DNA of 39,867 nucleotides from Anaerolineaceae bacterium UBA4775 (GTDB lineage: Bacteria > Chloroflexota > Anaerolineae > Anaerolineales > Anaerolineaceae): positions 1 to 39,867 of the forward strand of contig DHHJ01000024.1 in assembly GCA_002403205.1 (NCBI GenBank). The letters are read 5' to 3'. Shown here in pieces: positions 32,873 to 39,867 of this stretch (position 1 is its first letter; every line of letters begins with the position of its first letter). Made by a program: the position numbers and the translations under genes. Under the pieces are notes generated by a model that had not been told where the DNA came from, did not search any database, and saw nothing but the letters and a program-made list of their open reading frames with translations.

Positions 32873-32950
32873 TACCGCAGGGTCGGCAGATTGCCAAGCA
32901 GAAAGATCGTTTTTCCATACTTTTTCTGCGCAATGTGCTGCTCTGCGGTA
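32873..32950 (+). promoter_or_regulatory. long hairpin in the rpsO-pnp spacer
   Basis: TACCGCAG (32873-32880) pairs with CTGCGGTA (32943-32950). The enclosed part holds a second stem GCAGAAA (32898-32904) with TTTCTGC (32923-32929). In Escherichia coli a hairpin at this place is cut by RNase III and lets PNPase control its own mRNA; a similar role is inferred from position. Confidence 0.6.
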
Positions 32951-32989
32951 GTAATATTTAACTAAACACGCAATCCGCTGGTCGGGTAT

Positions 32990-33026
32990 TGAAAATTGCT
33001 GAGGATAGATGCCTCACCGGTTTTCA
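32990..33026 (+). promoter_or_regulatory. second hairpin in the rpsO-pnp spacer
   Basis: TGAAAA (32990-32995) with TTTTCA (33021-33026) and, inside, TGAGG (33000-33004) with CCTCA (33012-33016) form a two-part stem with an internal loop, 45 nt before the pnp start. Confidence 0.5.
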
Positions 33027-33070
33027 GTTCCTGACTAGGCGGGAAATTAGATGAAAGGGACTAACAAATT

Positions 33071-35260
33071 ATGCAATCCAACCCAAAAATTTATCGTACC
33101 AAACTCGGTGAGAAAGACATCATCATCGAGACTGGTAAGCTGGCCGGACAGGCCGGCGGTTCAGTAACCATTCGCCAGGGCGACAGCATGGTCTTTTGCG
33201 CTGCCACCATGGGGAATGTGAGAGAAGGCCTTGATTTCTTCCCCCTGACCGTGGACTATGAAGAACGCATGTACGCCGGCGGGAAGATCCCCGGTTCATT
33301 CTTCCGGCGTGAAGGGCGACCACGCGAAGAGGCAATTCTGACCGCTCGGATGGCAGATCGACCGATCCGCCCCCTCTTTCCAGATGGCATGCGCAATGAA
33401 GTGCAGGTCATCCTGATGTCACTCTCGGCCGATACCGACAACCCTCTCGACACCCTGTGCATCAACGCCACGTCAGCCTCATTGATGATTTCAGACATCC
33501 CCTGGGCTGGGCCGATCGGCGCAGTCCGCATTGGGTACATCGATGGTGAGCTGATTGTCAACCCCACCTTCCCCGAACTGGAAGAATCCAAGCTGGATTT
33601 GATGGTAGCGGGCACCAAACAGGCCATCGCCATGGTCGAGTGCGGCGCCGACGAGGTCTCAGAACAGGTCATGATCGAAGCCCTCGACCTGGCGCACAAA
33701 TCCATCCAGCCTATCATTGAACTGCAAGAGCAGATGGCACGCGAGATCGGTAAAGCCAAACGGGAAGTCGAGCTGTCCAGTATGGACCAGTCCATCCTCA
33801 GCGAGGTCAAATCCCGCGTATCCGATCGCTTGTTCGAGCTCCTCAAACAACCCTATGTCAAAGAGAACCTCTACAGCGGCATCGATGAACTCAAAACCTC
33901 CGTGATCGAAGAGATGACGGCTGACAAAGTCGACACTTTAAGCGAAGCCGATCTCAAGATCCTCAAAAAGCGCATTGGTGAAGCCTTCAGCGAGGCCGAA
34001 AAAGACATCATCCGAACCCGGATCCTCTCAGATCATGTCCGACCCGACGGGCGCAAGCCAGATGAAATCCGTGACATTTGGTGTGAGGTCAACTACAGCC
34101 CGCGCGCCCACGGTTCTGGTCTGTTCACACGTGGCGAAACCCAGGTGCTGACCCTGGCCACCCTCGGTACCCCAAGAGAAGCCATGGAACTGGATAACCT
34201 GATCCCTGGAGAATCCAAACGCTACATGCACCATTACAACTTCCCACCTTATTGTGTGGGTGAGACGGGCCGGCTGTTCCAATCCCGCCGGGAAGTCGGA
34301 CATGGCATGCTCGCAGAGCGCGCCCTGCGCCCGGTCCTCCCGGACGAACAGGATTTCCCCTACACCATGCGCCTTGTCTCCGAGGTGATGTCATCTAACG
34401 GCTCTTCATCGATGGCTTCAACCTGCGGTTCAACCCTGGCGCTGATGGACACCGGCGTGCCGATCAAACGGCCGGTCTCTGGTGTGGCCATGGGCATGAT
34501 CAAAGAAGATGATAATTACGTCATCCTCACCGATATCCTTGGCATGGAAGATCACCTCGGCGACCTTGACTTCAAGGTTACCGGCACGACCGAAGGGATC
34601 ACCGCCTTGCAGATGGATATCAAGATCAGCGGGATCACCACAGAGATCATGTCAGAAGCCCTAGAACAGGCCCGCAAAGCCCGGCTGTTCATCCTCGACA
34701 AGATGCTCGCAGTGATCGACAAACCTCGCAGCGACATCAAGGACCATGCACCCCGCATCGAAACCATCAAGGTTCCCGTTGAAAAGATCGGCGCCGTGAT
34801 CGGCAAAGGCGGCGAGACCATCCGCAACATCCAGGAAGAAACCGGTACCCGCATCGATATTGAAGACGATGGCACCATTTTCATCGCCTCAACCGATGGT
34901 GTGGGTTATAAAGCCGCCCGCGAGCGCATCGAACGCCTGACCGAAGAGGTTGAGGTAGGCCGGATCTATACCGGTAAAGTCGTCCGGATCACGGATTTTG
35001 GCGCTTTTGTTGAAATCCTCCCCGGGCAGGACGGCCTGGTGCACATCTCGCAATTGGACACCAGCCACGTGAACAAAGTCTCCGATGTGGTCAAGGAAGG
35101 CGATGAGGTCACCGTGATGGTCACCAACATCGATAACCAGGGCCGTATCCGCCTATCACGGCAAGCCTTGCTGGAAGGCTGGACCATTGAAGAAGCCCAG
35201 GCGCAGGACAGCCCCGGCAACAAAAGCAAAGGCCGCCCGCACAGCCGAAGGCGCTCATAA
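33071..35260 (+). CDS. pnp: polynucleotide phosphorylase
   Basis: 3'-5' phosphorolytic exoribonuclease of the RNA degradosome; also adds tails. The 729 residues hold two RNase PH domains (about 10-225 and 310-545) around a helical linker, then a KH domain (about 556-620, with the GxxG loop IGKGGE) and an S1 domain (about 628-697). FFRREGRPREE is the classical motif of the first RNase PH domain and the phosphate-site Ser/Thr region SNGSSSMAS lies in the second. The tail after S1 is short and basic (GRPHSRRRS). AAAGGGA lies about 11 nt before ATG. It follows rpsO with two hairpins between. Confidence 0.98.
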   Translation: MQSNPKIYRTKLGEKDIIIETGKLAGQAGGSVTIRQGDSMVFCAATMGNVREGLDFFPLTVDYEERMYAGGKIPGSFFRREGRPREEAILTARMADRPIRPLFPDGMRNEVQVILMSLSADTDNPLDTLCINATSASLMISDIPWAGPIGAVRIGYIDGELIVNPTFPELEESKLDLMVAGTKQAIAMVECGADEVSEQVMIEALDLAHKSIQPIIELQEQMAREIGKAKREVELSSMDQSILSEVKSRVSDRLFELLKQPYVKENLYSGIDELKTSVIEEMTADKVDTLSEADLKILKKRIGEAFSEAEKDIIRTRILSDHVRPDGRKPDEIRDIWCEVNYSPRAHGSGLFTRGETQVLTLATLGTPREAMELDNLIPGESKRYMHHYNFPPYCVGETGRLFQSRREVGHGMLAERALRPVLPDEQDFPYTMRLVSEVMSSNGSSSMASTCGSTLALMDTGVPIKRPVSGVAMGMIKEDDNYVILTDILGMEDHLGDLDFKVTGTTEGITALQMDIKISGITTEIMSEALEQARKARLFILDKMLAVIDKPRSDIKDHAPRIETIKVPVEKIGAVIGKGGETIRNIQEETGTRIDIEDDGTIFIASTDGVGYKAARERIERLTEEVEVGRIYTGKVVRITDFGAFVEILPGQDGLVHISQLDTSHVNKVSDVVKEGDEVTVMVTNIDNQGRIRLSRQALLEGWTIEEAQAQDSPGNKSKGRPHSRRRS

Positions 35261-35284
35261 CCTCTCTACCCATTAAGTCAATGA

Positions 35285-35317
35285 CCCTGCCCCCTTTTCA
35301 AGAGGGCAGGGTTTTTT
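35285..35317 (+). terminator. terminator of rpsO-pnp
   Basis: CCCTGCCC (35285-35292) pairs with GGGCAGGG (35304-35311) and is followed by six T residues. It lies 24 nt after the pnp stop. Confidence 0.92.
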
Positions 35318-35432
35318 GATGTTGGTGAGTGATGAATTGTGAATGGAGAGTTGTGATTGGTGAATGGGTCAAACACAAATCACGGGGGAGTAGAATTTCA
35401 GATCAAAACAATCTTTTTTCCGAAACCATAGG

Positions 35433-35452
35433 GGGCACGGCATGCCGTGCCC
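35433..35452. repeat. 20-bp perfect palindrome, REP-like
   Basis: GGGCACGGCATGCCGTGCCC is a perfect palindrome in the 386-nt gap between pnp and the next gene. I recall closely similar GC-rich palindromes as dispersed intergenic repeats in several bacterial phyla; copy number here cannot be counted from one window. No T run follows. Confidence 0.6.
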
Positions 35453-35604
35453 TTCAGTTGGCATTGTTCAAGTTATCGCAATCATCTTTATGTAAAGGAT
35501 TGTACTTAAATAGCACCCTCAAGCACCAGCCGCATCGCCCTCGAAGCACAAACCAGAGAGACCAGCTTTTAGCTTTATCTCATTACTTTTAGCTCTTGGC
35601 TTTC

Positions 35605-35639
35605 AGCTATTAGCTATCAGCTATCAGCTATCAGCTATC
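35605..35639. repeat. 7-bp tandem repeat AGCTATC
   Basis: Four exact copies of AGCTATC (35612-35639) follow one variant copy AGCTATT (35605-35611). The preceding 50 nt contain looser AGCT-type motifs, and 35320-35370 has GTGAATG-type near-repeats. This gap (35318-35646) holds no recognisable gene and seems to be degenerate simple-sequence DNA. The repeats end 8 nt before the stop of the leftward gene. Confidence 0.8.
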
Positions 35640-35646
35640 ACCTTCC

Positions 35647-36384
35647 TTACCGCTTCCCCATCCCCTTCCCTTTGCGCAGTTTTTTATATGCCTTATCCAG
35701 GGCAGTCATGATCTGGTCTTCGCGGCGGGCAATGTAGGCCAGGATCGAGACCTCATCCGTCATCACGGCACGTCCATCCACCTCAAGACGCTTCTGCGGC
35801 TTATTGCGGAGCTTAACCAGCGAATGCACCTCACCCTGCACCGAGATCGGGTCGCCTTTTGCGTCCAGATTAAAGGCCAGCGAGAGGGAGTCTTTGCGGA
35901 TGTGGGGAAAGTCCTCAGGTACCGCCATCACGACCCGCACCCGGTTATCTTCCAAAACGGCAATGCCCAGCATTTCACCGCTTTTGGAGATCCCAGTTTT
36001 CGAATAGATCTCAACATCGATCGCTTTTTCGGGGGCGACCCACGAGTGATGCAGGTCAACGGTGATCGAGTGGGGCACTTTGAGCTCCTTCAGCATCACC
36101 ACGTGATTGGTGTAGTCGATCGAGACCGGGTAAGCCCTGATCATCTCCGGCAGGGATTTGCTCTCGATGAATGTGTAGCGCGCATCTTTGATGCACACGG
36201 CCTGGTAAGGATGCACGATCAGACCCAAAAAGTCATCATGGACCATCGCCACATCGGCTTCGGTCTTGACCGGGACCCCCTGAAAGGTATTGTGCAGGGT
36301 GACGGGGCGCTGCTCTGTGAGATGCATCCGCAGGCAAGCCGTGATATCACCAGCGCTGACCTTGTTTTTCGTCTGCTTTCTCAT
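35647..36384 (-). CDS. hypothetical protein downstream of murE, possibly PilZ/YcgR-like
   Basis: A 245-residue soluble protein that I cannot assign firmly. It has an N-terminal beta-rich region with FQGVPVKTEADVAMVHDDFLGLIVHPYQAVCI, a middle beta-rich region (YPVSIDYTNHVVMLKEL, then VDVEIYSKT-like strands) and a helical basic C-terminus (SILAYIARREDQIMTALDKAYKKLRKGKG). The strand pattern is reminiscent of YcgR-N/PilZ proteins, but the c-di-GMP motif RxxxR is not seen where expected, so the resemblance is weak. It starts 18 nt after the murE stop with GGGAG 7 nt upstream, so it is the second gene of the murE operon. Confidence 0.7.
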   Translation of the reverse strand: MRKQTKNKVSAGDITACLRMHLTEQRPVTLHNTFQGVPVKTEADVAMVHDDFLGLIVHPYQAVCIKDARYTFIESKSLPEMIRAYPVSIDYTNHVVMLKELKVPHSITVDLHHSWVAPEKAIDVEIYSKTGISKSGEMLGIAVLEDNRVRVVMAVPEDFPHIRKDSLSLAFNLDAKGDPISVQGEVHSLVKLRNKPQKRLEVDGRAVMTDEVSILAYIARREDQIMTALDKAYKKLRKGKGMGKR

Positions 36385-36402
36385 TTCATCGCTCCCTTCA
36401 AC

Positions 36403-37992
36403 CTATTGATCTGCAGGCGTGGTGGGGAGTTTGGGCATCTGCGGGCCGGGTATCCCCAAGTGCTCTGCCAGGGCCGCTTTCAAGGCTGTGCGGTCATCCC
36501 AGGCATGTTCCACATCGCCAAAGCACATCGATTGTTCATGCCCCTTGCCGCAAGTGACCACCAAGTCGCCGGGGCCAGCCCGCCTGACGGCCATCCGTAA
36601 AGCAGTCGCCCGGTCAGGTTCCCGCCAAAAGGTGACGCCCTCAACCCCGCCGCCCCGCACAGCGCCTTCCGCCATATCCGCCAGGATCGCATCCAGCGAT
36701 TCGGTGCGCGGGTCTTCCGCGGTCAGGATCATTTCATCTGCCAGGCCTGCCGCGATCTCGGGCATCAGTTTGCGCTTTTGCACATCCCGCAGGCCTGCGG
36801 ACCCAAACACGGCAATCACCTTGCCTTCGGTGAGCTCACGAGCGGTCTTAAGCGCCTGATCGATGGCATTGGGCGTGTGGGCAAAATCCACAATCGCCAG
36901 AAAGTCCTGCCCCATATCGATGCGCTCCATGCGCCCTGGTACCGTTGAGATCGTGGCAAAGGCCGCCTGCACCGCCGAGATGGGCACATCCAGTCCGTAA
37001 GCCGTCAGGCCGATCGCGGCCAGCCCATTGGAGACATTGTACCGGCCGATTAGCGGCGTCTTGATGGTGAAGTCCTGGCCCAAACCCCGCACCCGGAAGC
37101 GCAGTTCGCTGGGGTCGCTGTGGATCTCGCCTGCCCAAAGGTCCGCCTGCGCGTCAGCATCAAGACTATACGAAAGAACCCGCGCGTCGGACAGGCCTGC
37201 CAGGTAAGTGTAGGATTCATCATCTTTGTTTAACACCGCCAGTTTGGGCACCCCTTTGCTGCCCGCTCCCCCATCGAGTGCTTCGAACAGCAAGCCCTTG
37301 GCGGCCAAATACCCCTGGTAGGTACCGTGGTAATCGAGGTGTTCGTGGGTTACATTGGTCACACCAGCCAGGTCAAAATCGACCTCAGCTGCCCTGCGCT
37401 GGGCCAGACCGTGCGAGGTCACCTCCAGCACGGCGTGGGTCAGGCCAGCATCCACCATCTGCGCCAGGTAACGCTGAACATCCGGCGCTTCCGGCGTGGT
37501 GACGTGGAAGCCCGTATCGAGCGACTGATCGCCGATCAGAGCGTTGACCGTGGAGATCATCCCGGCCTGGATGCCGGCTGTGCGCAGGATGTGATAGACC
37601 AGGTTGGTCGTGGTGGTTTTTCCGTCTGTGCCCGTCACGCCGATCACCACCAGCTTGCGCGAGGGGTGATCGTAAAAGGCAGCCGAAAACTGCGCCAGGG
37701 CCAAGCGGTCATCCCCCTGCACCTGAACATAGGGCACCGCCAGCCCTATCAGCGGGCGGGTGCCGATCACCGCCGCCGCGCCGTTGCTAATTGCGGCTTC
37801 AACAAAGCGGTGACCGTCGAAATGCTCCCCAACCAGGGCAAAAAAGGCGTCCCCGGGTTGCACCTGGCGCGAATCCCAGGCGATGCCGCTGATCTGGACG
37901 TCGTCAAAGGCGTTGACCGGGGGCAAGCTCAAACCTGCCACGCAGGTGCTCAGGAAGGGTAGCCTTTTGGGGGTCATCGCCGGGGTTCCCAT
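36403..37992 (-). CDS. murE: UDP-MurNAc-tripeptide synthetase, MurE family
   Basis: Cytoplasmic ATP-dependent ligase that adds the third amino acid of the peptidoglycan stem peptide. The three Mur ligase domains are present: N-terminal UDP-binding (about 1-110), central ATPase with GVTGTDGKTTTT (118-129), TTPEAPDV and NVTHEHLDYHGT, and the C-terminal domain with FGSAGLRDVQKR. The substrate motif is E426-D-P-R429 where meso-DAP enzymes carry DNPR. Ornithine replaces DAP in studied Chloroflexota peptidoglycan, so the change may reflect ornithine. It is outside any mur cluster. No clear ribosome site precedes 37992; Met at 37977 is an alternative start. Confidence 0.92.
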   Translation of the reverse strand: MGTPAMTPKRLPFLSTCVAGLSLPPVNAFDDVQISGIAWDSRQVQPGDAFFALVGEHFDGHRFVEAAISNGAAAVIGTRPLIGLAVPYVQVQGDDRLALAQFSAAFYDHPSRKLVVIGVTGTDGKTTTTNLVYHILRTAGIQAGMISTVNALIGDQSLDTGFHVTTPEAPDVQRYLAQMVDAGLTHAVLEVTSHGLAQRRAAEVDFDLAGVTNVTHEHLDYHGTYQGYLAAKGLLFEALDGGAGSKGVPKLAVLNKDDESYTYLAGLSDARVLSYSLDADAQADLWAGEIHSDPSELRFRVRGLGQDFTIKTPLIGRYNVSNGLAAIGLTAYGLDVPISAVQAAFATISTVPGRMERIDMGQDFLAIVDFAHTPNAIDQALKTARELTEGKVIAVFGSAGLRDVQKRKLMPEIAAGLADEMILTAEDPRTESLDAILADMAEGAVRGGGVEGVTFWREPDRATALRMAVRRAGPGDLVVTCGKGHEQSMCFGDVEHAWDDRTALKAALAEHLGIPGPQMPKLPTTPADQ

Positions 37993-38101
37993 TCAGATCG
38001 CAAGATAAAAGAAAAAGCGTTCATGGAAATACTATAACCGCTAGACGAAATTTTAACAAGGGAGACAGGCTGTTGCATTTGGGGTTAAGGTGCTGCTGAC
38101 A

Positions 38102-39556
38102 TCAAAACGGGCCGTAATTGAACACCACAGCCAGCGCCAGGAAGGCCACGGTGATCGGGATCACCCACACCCACAAGCGCAGCACCCATTTGAGCCATTT
38201 AAAATAAGCCATGCCCGTCAGGCTGAGCGCGATCAGCAGCAGGGCATTGGTCGGGTACACCAGGTTGGAAAACCCATCGCCAAAGGCATATGCACTGACG
38301 GCGATCTGCCGGTTGACACCCACCAGGTCAGCCAGGGGCATTAAGATGGGGATCACCAAGAAGGCTTTCGCTGAACCCGAGCTGATGAACAACTCCAGCA
38401 CCAGGGTCAGGCCGTAGATCAAGAGCACCGAAACAAACGGGGAGGTATCCGCAAAAAACGTGGAGGCGTAATACAGCAGCGTATCCAAAATGCCCCCCGA
38501 GGAGATGATCAGCTGAACGCTGGCAGCCATCAAAAGCAGCGGCACGGCGGGCGCAATGCCCAAAAACCCGTGCCAGATCGCACCCCAGGCCCGCTTCCCC
38601 ATGCCCGCCATCAGCGCGGCACCGACCCCGCCAGCCAAAAACAACAACCCTGAGACAGGCATCGCCAGGTCACTCAGCGACTCCTGCCAGGTGAGGAACA
38701 TCACCGAGATCAAGATCAAAACAAACATCGCCCCCATAAACAGCGCAGCCCGCCTCAAGCGCGGCTCGTCCCCTGAGGCTGATCCTGGAGAAATTTCAGA
38801 TTGAGCGATCCCGATCGGCGCGTTATCGGGCGGGCCAGGTGAACGGGCAGATTTACCTTCGATCCGCCGGGCATGCCGGGTGAGAAAGACGGCCAATACC
38901 AGGTACATCACGATGAAAAGCATCAGGCGCGGCACCCAGCCCGAAAACAGGGGCAGGCCCGCCAGGCGCTGGGCCGTGCCAATCGTGAAGAAGTTGAACA
39001 CCGCCGTCGAAAAGCCGACATTGGCCGCCAGGATGGAAATGCCCAAGCCGGTCAGCACGTCCCAACCCAGGGAAAGGGCCAGGGCGATCACAATCGGCAC
39101 CAGGGGAATGACTTCTTCCAAAATCCCGAAAAAGCCCCCCAACGCCATGAAAAAGAACGTCAGCACCAGCAGCAGGGTGTATTTCTGATGCCCGAACCGC
39201 CTGACAATGCTGTGAATGGCATACTGGAGGACACCCGCGCGCTCCAACAGGGCAAAGGCCACACCCACCAGGAGGATGAACAGGATGATCCCGATGACCG
39301 TCACGTTGCCGGGAAAGATCAGCACCTCCAAGGGCGCCAGGAACCAGCGCCAGACAGGGTATTCCGGCCGGTCAATGAACTGGAAGGAATCGGGCTGGAT
39401 CACATCGCCCCGCCCCTCAACCACCACGCGCGCAAACTGCCCGGCGGGGAGGATGCGGGTCAGCACGCCAGACAGCAGCATCAAGGCCAGGATGATCACC
39501 GCGGCCTGGATAAAGGCTTTCTTACTGATCTGTACTCCGGGTTGAGAAGACGTCAT
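38102..39556 (-). CDS. YfcC/DcuC-family membrane carrier
   Basis: A 484-residue inner-membrane carrier with about 12 hydrophobic segments. The start LLSGVLTRILPAGQFARV is the hallmark of the YfcC branch of the C4-dicarboxylate anaerobic carrier family. Later parts, GGFFGILEEVIPLVPIVIALALSLGWD and SSGSAKAFLVIPILMPLADLVGVNRQ, are conserved family loops. A hydrophilic loop of about 45 residues sits at mid-protein. AGGAGG lies 10 nt before the ATG at 39556. Substrates in this family include C4-dicarboxylates, amino acids and arginine/ornithine; none can be chosen here. It is separated by 109 nt from murE and has its own promoter region. Confidence 0.88.
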   Translation of the reverse strand: MTSSQPGVQISKKAFIQAAVIILALMLLSGVLTRILPAGQFARVVVEGRGDVIQPDSFQFIDRPEYPVWRWFLAPLEVLIFPGNVTVIGIILFILLVGVAFALLERAGVLQYAIHSIVRRFGHQKYTLLLVLTFFFMALGGFFGILEEVIPLVPIVIALALSLGWDVLTGLGISILAANVGFSTAVFNFFTIGTAQRLAGLPLFSGWVPRLMLFIVMYLVLAVFLTRHARRIEGKSARSPGPPDNAPIGIAQSEISPGSASGDEPRLRRAALFMGAMFVLILISVMFLTWQESLSDLAMPVSGLLFLAGGVGAALMAGMGKRAWGAIWHGFLGIAPAVPLLLMAASVQLIISSGGILDTLLYYASTFFADTSPFVSVLLIYGLTLVLELFISSGSAKAFLVIPILMPLADLVGVNRQIAVSAYAFGDGFSNLVYPTNALLLIALSLTGMAYFKWLKWVLRLWVWVIPITVAFLALAVVFNYGPF

Positions 39557-39621
39557 CGAGAAAATACCTCCTCTGCATGCAATTGGCGCACCTGGGTGAA
39601 AGCGAACTGTACGTTGGGAGA

Positions 39622-39627
39622 ATTATA
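39622..39627 (-). promoter_or_regulatory. -10 element of the YfcC-family gene
   Basis: A perfect TATAAT on the minus strand (39627-39622) lies 65 nt before the ATG at 39556. No convincing -35 hexamer is visible. Confidence 0.4.
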
Positions 39628-39672
39628 ACGATGTTCTGCAGTTAAATGGGAAGATCAATGGGAAGGGAATGT

Positions 39673-39867
39673 GCGCTGACTGCGCCAGCGCTCGAACTCA
39701 CGAACAAGTTTTGTCATCGCGAGGAAGATGCACCGCATCGACGAAGCGATCTCGGGCAACTACCAGGCCGAGAGCCCTTCCCTTCGGTCGCAATGACAAA
39801 AGCATCAGGCGCAGACTGTGATAGCGCTCGAACCCACGAATAAGTTTTGTCATCGCGAGGAAGATGC
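39673..39867. repeat. 136-bp-period tandem repeat, cut by the window end
   Basis: The segment 39673-39731 recurs at 39809-39867 with only a few mismatches; the shared core AGCGCTCGAAC...ACGAA.AAG plus TTTTGTCATCGCGAGG is nearly identical. The period is 136 bp, so at least one full unit and part of a second are present. The array probably continues past the window. No gene is seen in 39557-39867. Confidence 0.85.
39709..39801. repeat. 93-bp inverted-repeat element (REP/MITE-like)
   Basis: The ends TTTTGTCATCGCGA (39709-39722) and TCGCAATGACAAAA (39788-39801) are 14-bp inverted repeats with one mismatch. The inner text (GAGGAAGATGCACCG, GACGAAGCGATCTC) strongly resembles the widespread GTCATTGCGAGG...GAAGCAATC intergenic repeat found in many bacterial phyla. 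A second copy starts at 39845. Confidence 0.75.

Noticed and set aside
35605..35639. AGCTATC repeats as a CRISPR array
   Set aside because: The unit is 7 bp with no spacers, so this is a simple tandem repeat.
35824..36600. 258-codon open frame on the plus strand
   Set aside because: It spans the ends of two leftward genes and their ribosome site and shows no domain.
38873..39628. 251-codon open frame on the plus strand
   Set aside because: It is antisense to the YfcC-family carrier; the very Gln/His-rich product is typical of a shadow of membrane protein codons.
39646..39843. 65-codon open frame at the right end
   Set aside because: It is made almost entirely of the repeat element.

Overview
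The window reads as a chromosomal segment of an anaerobic member of the Chloroflexota, most likely class Anaerolineae. Hints are several secreted lipoproteins with long Thr/Pro-rich linkers, an NBR1-type Ig-like domain, a PadR plus HAAS-domain pair, the calcineurin-like phosphoesterase subfamily starting ILTVSD, and a standalone MurE with an EDPR motif. This placement rests on recognising protein styles, not on a marker gene; no rRNA or tRNA was seen. Coding density is high and genes lie on both strands. I see no prophage, insertion sequence or CRISPR array.

Layout. 1-2.1 kb: a metallophosphoesterase, then a leftward two-gene unit (a P-loop ATPase and a small conserved protein). Its consensus sigma-70 promoter carries two perfect GAAC-N4-GTTC palindromes, the LexA/SOS operator type known from Gram-positive bacteria. 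2.1-3.9 kb: glutamine synthetase behind a leader containing six hairpins. 3.9-9.7 kb: an alkaline-phosphatase-superfamily enzyme, a Thr/Pro-rich lipoprotein, a nucleoside phosphorylase, an unknown soluble protein and an orphan DNA methyltransferase, in tightly packed convergent and divergent pairs. 9.7-11.9 kb: a PadR regulator with a palindromic operator, its HAAS-domain membrane partner, and a small proline-rich membrane protein. 11.9-15.1 kb: divergent polyphosphate kinase and inorganic pyrophosphatase, with a possible structured RNA between them. 15.2-17.2 kb: trmD (apparently leaderless) and an MFS carrier. 17.2-22.6 kb: a complete BMP-type nucleoside ABC importer with an attenuator after the binding-protein gene. 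22.7-24.5 kb: a cysteine desulfurase and a Ddn-like oxidoreductase. 24.7-28.1 kb: a NatA/NatB-like ABC exporter with two permeases. 28.3-30.3 kb: two lipoproteins with NBR1-like domains. 30.3-32.3 kb: the tRNA modification genes queG and dus. 32.5-35.3 kb: rpsO-pnp with processing-type hairpins between them. 35.3-39.9 kb: repeats, an unknown gene behind a murE-like ligase, a YfcC/DcuC-family carrier, and a tandem repeat cut by the window end.

Functional themes are nitrogen assimilation (glnA), phosphate and pyrophosphate handling (ppk1, ppa), nucleoside import and cleavage (BMP importer, phosphorylase), tRNA and RNA processing (trmD, queG, dus, rpsO-pnp) and envelope functions. The most interesting signals are the putative SOS-controlled ATPase/small-protein unit, the structured leaders before glnA and between ppk1 and ppa, and a recurring leaderless arrangement in which genes without a Shine-Dalgarno sequence have a -10 hexamer exactly 5-6 nt before ATG.
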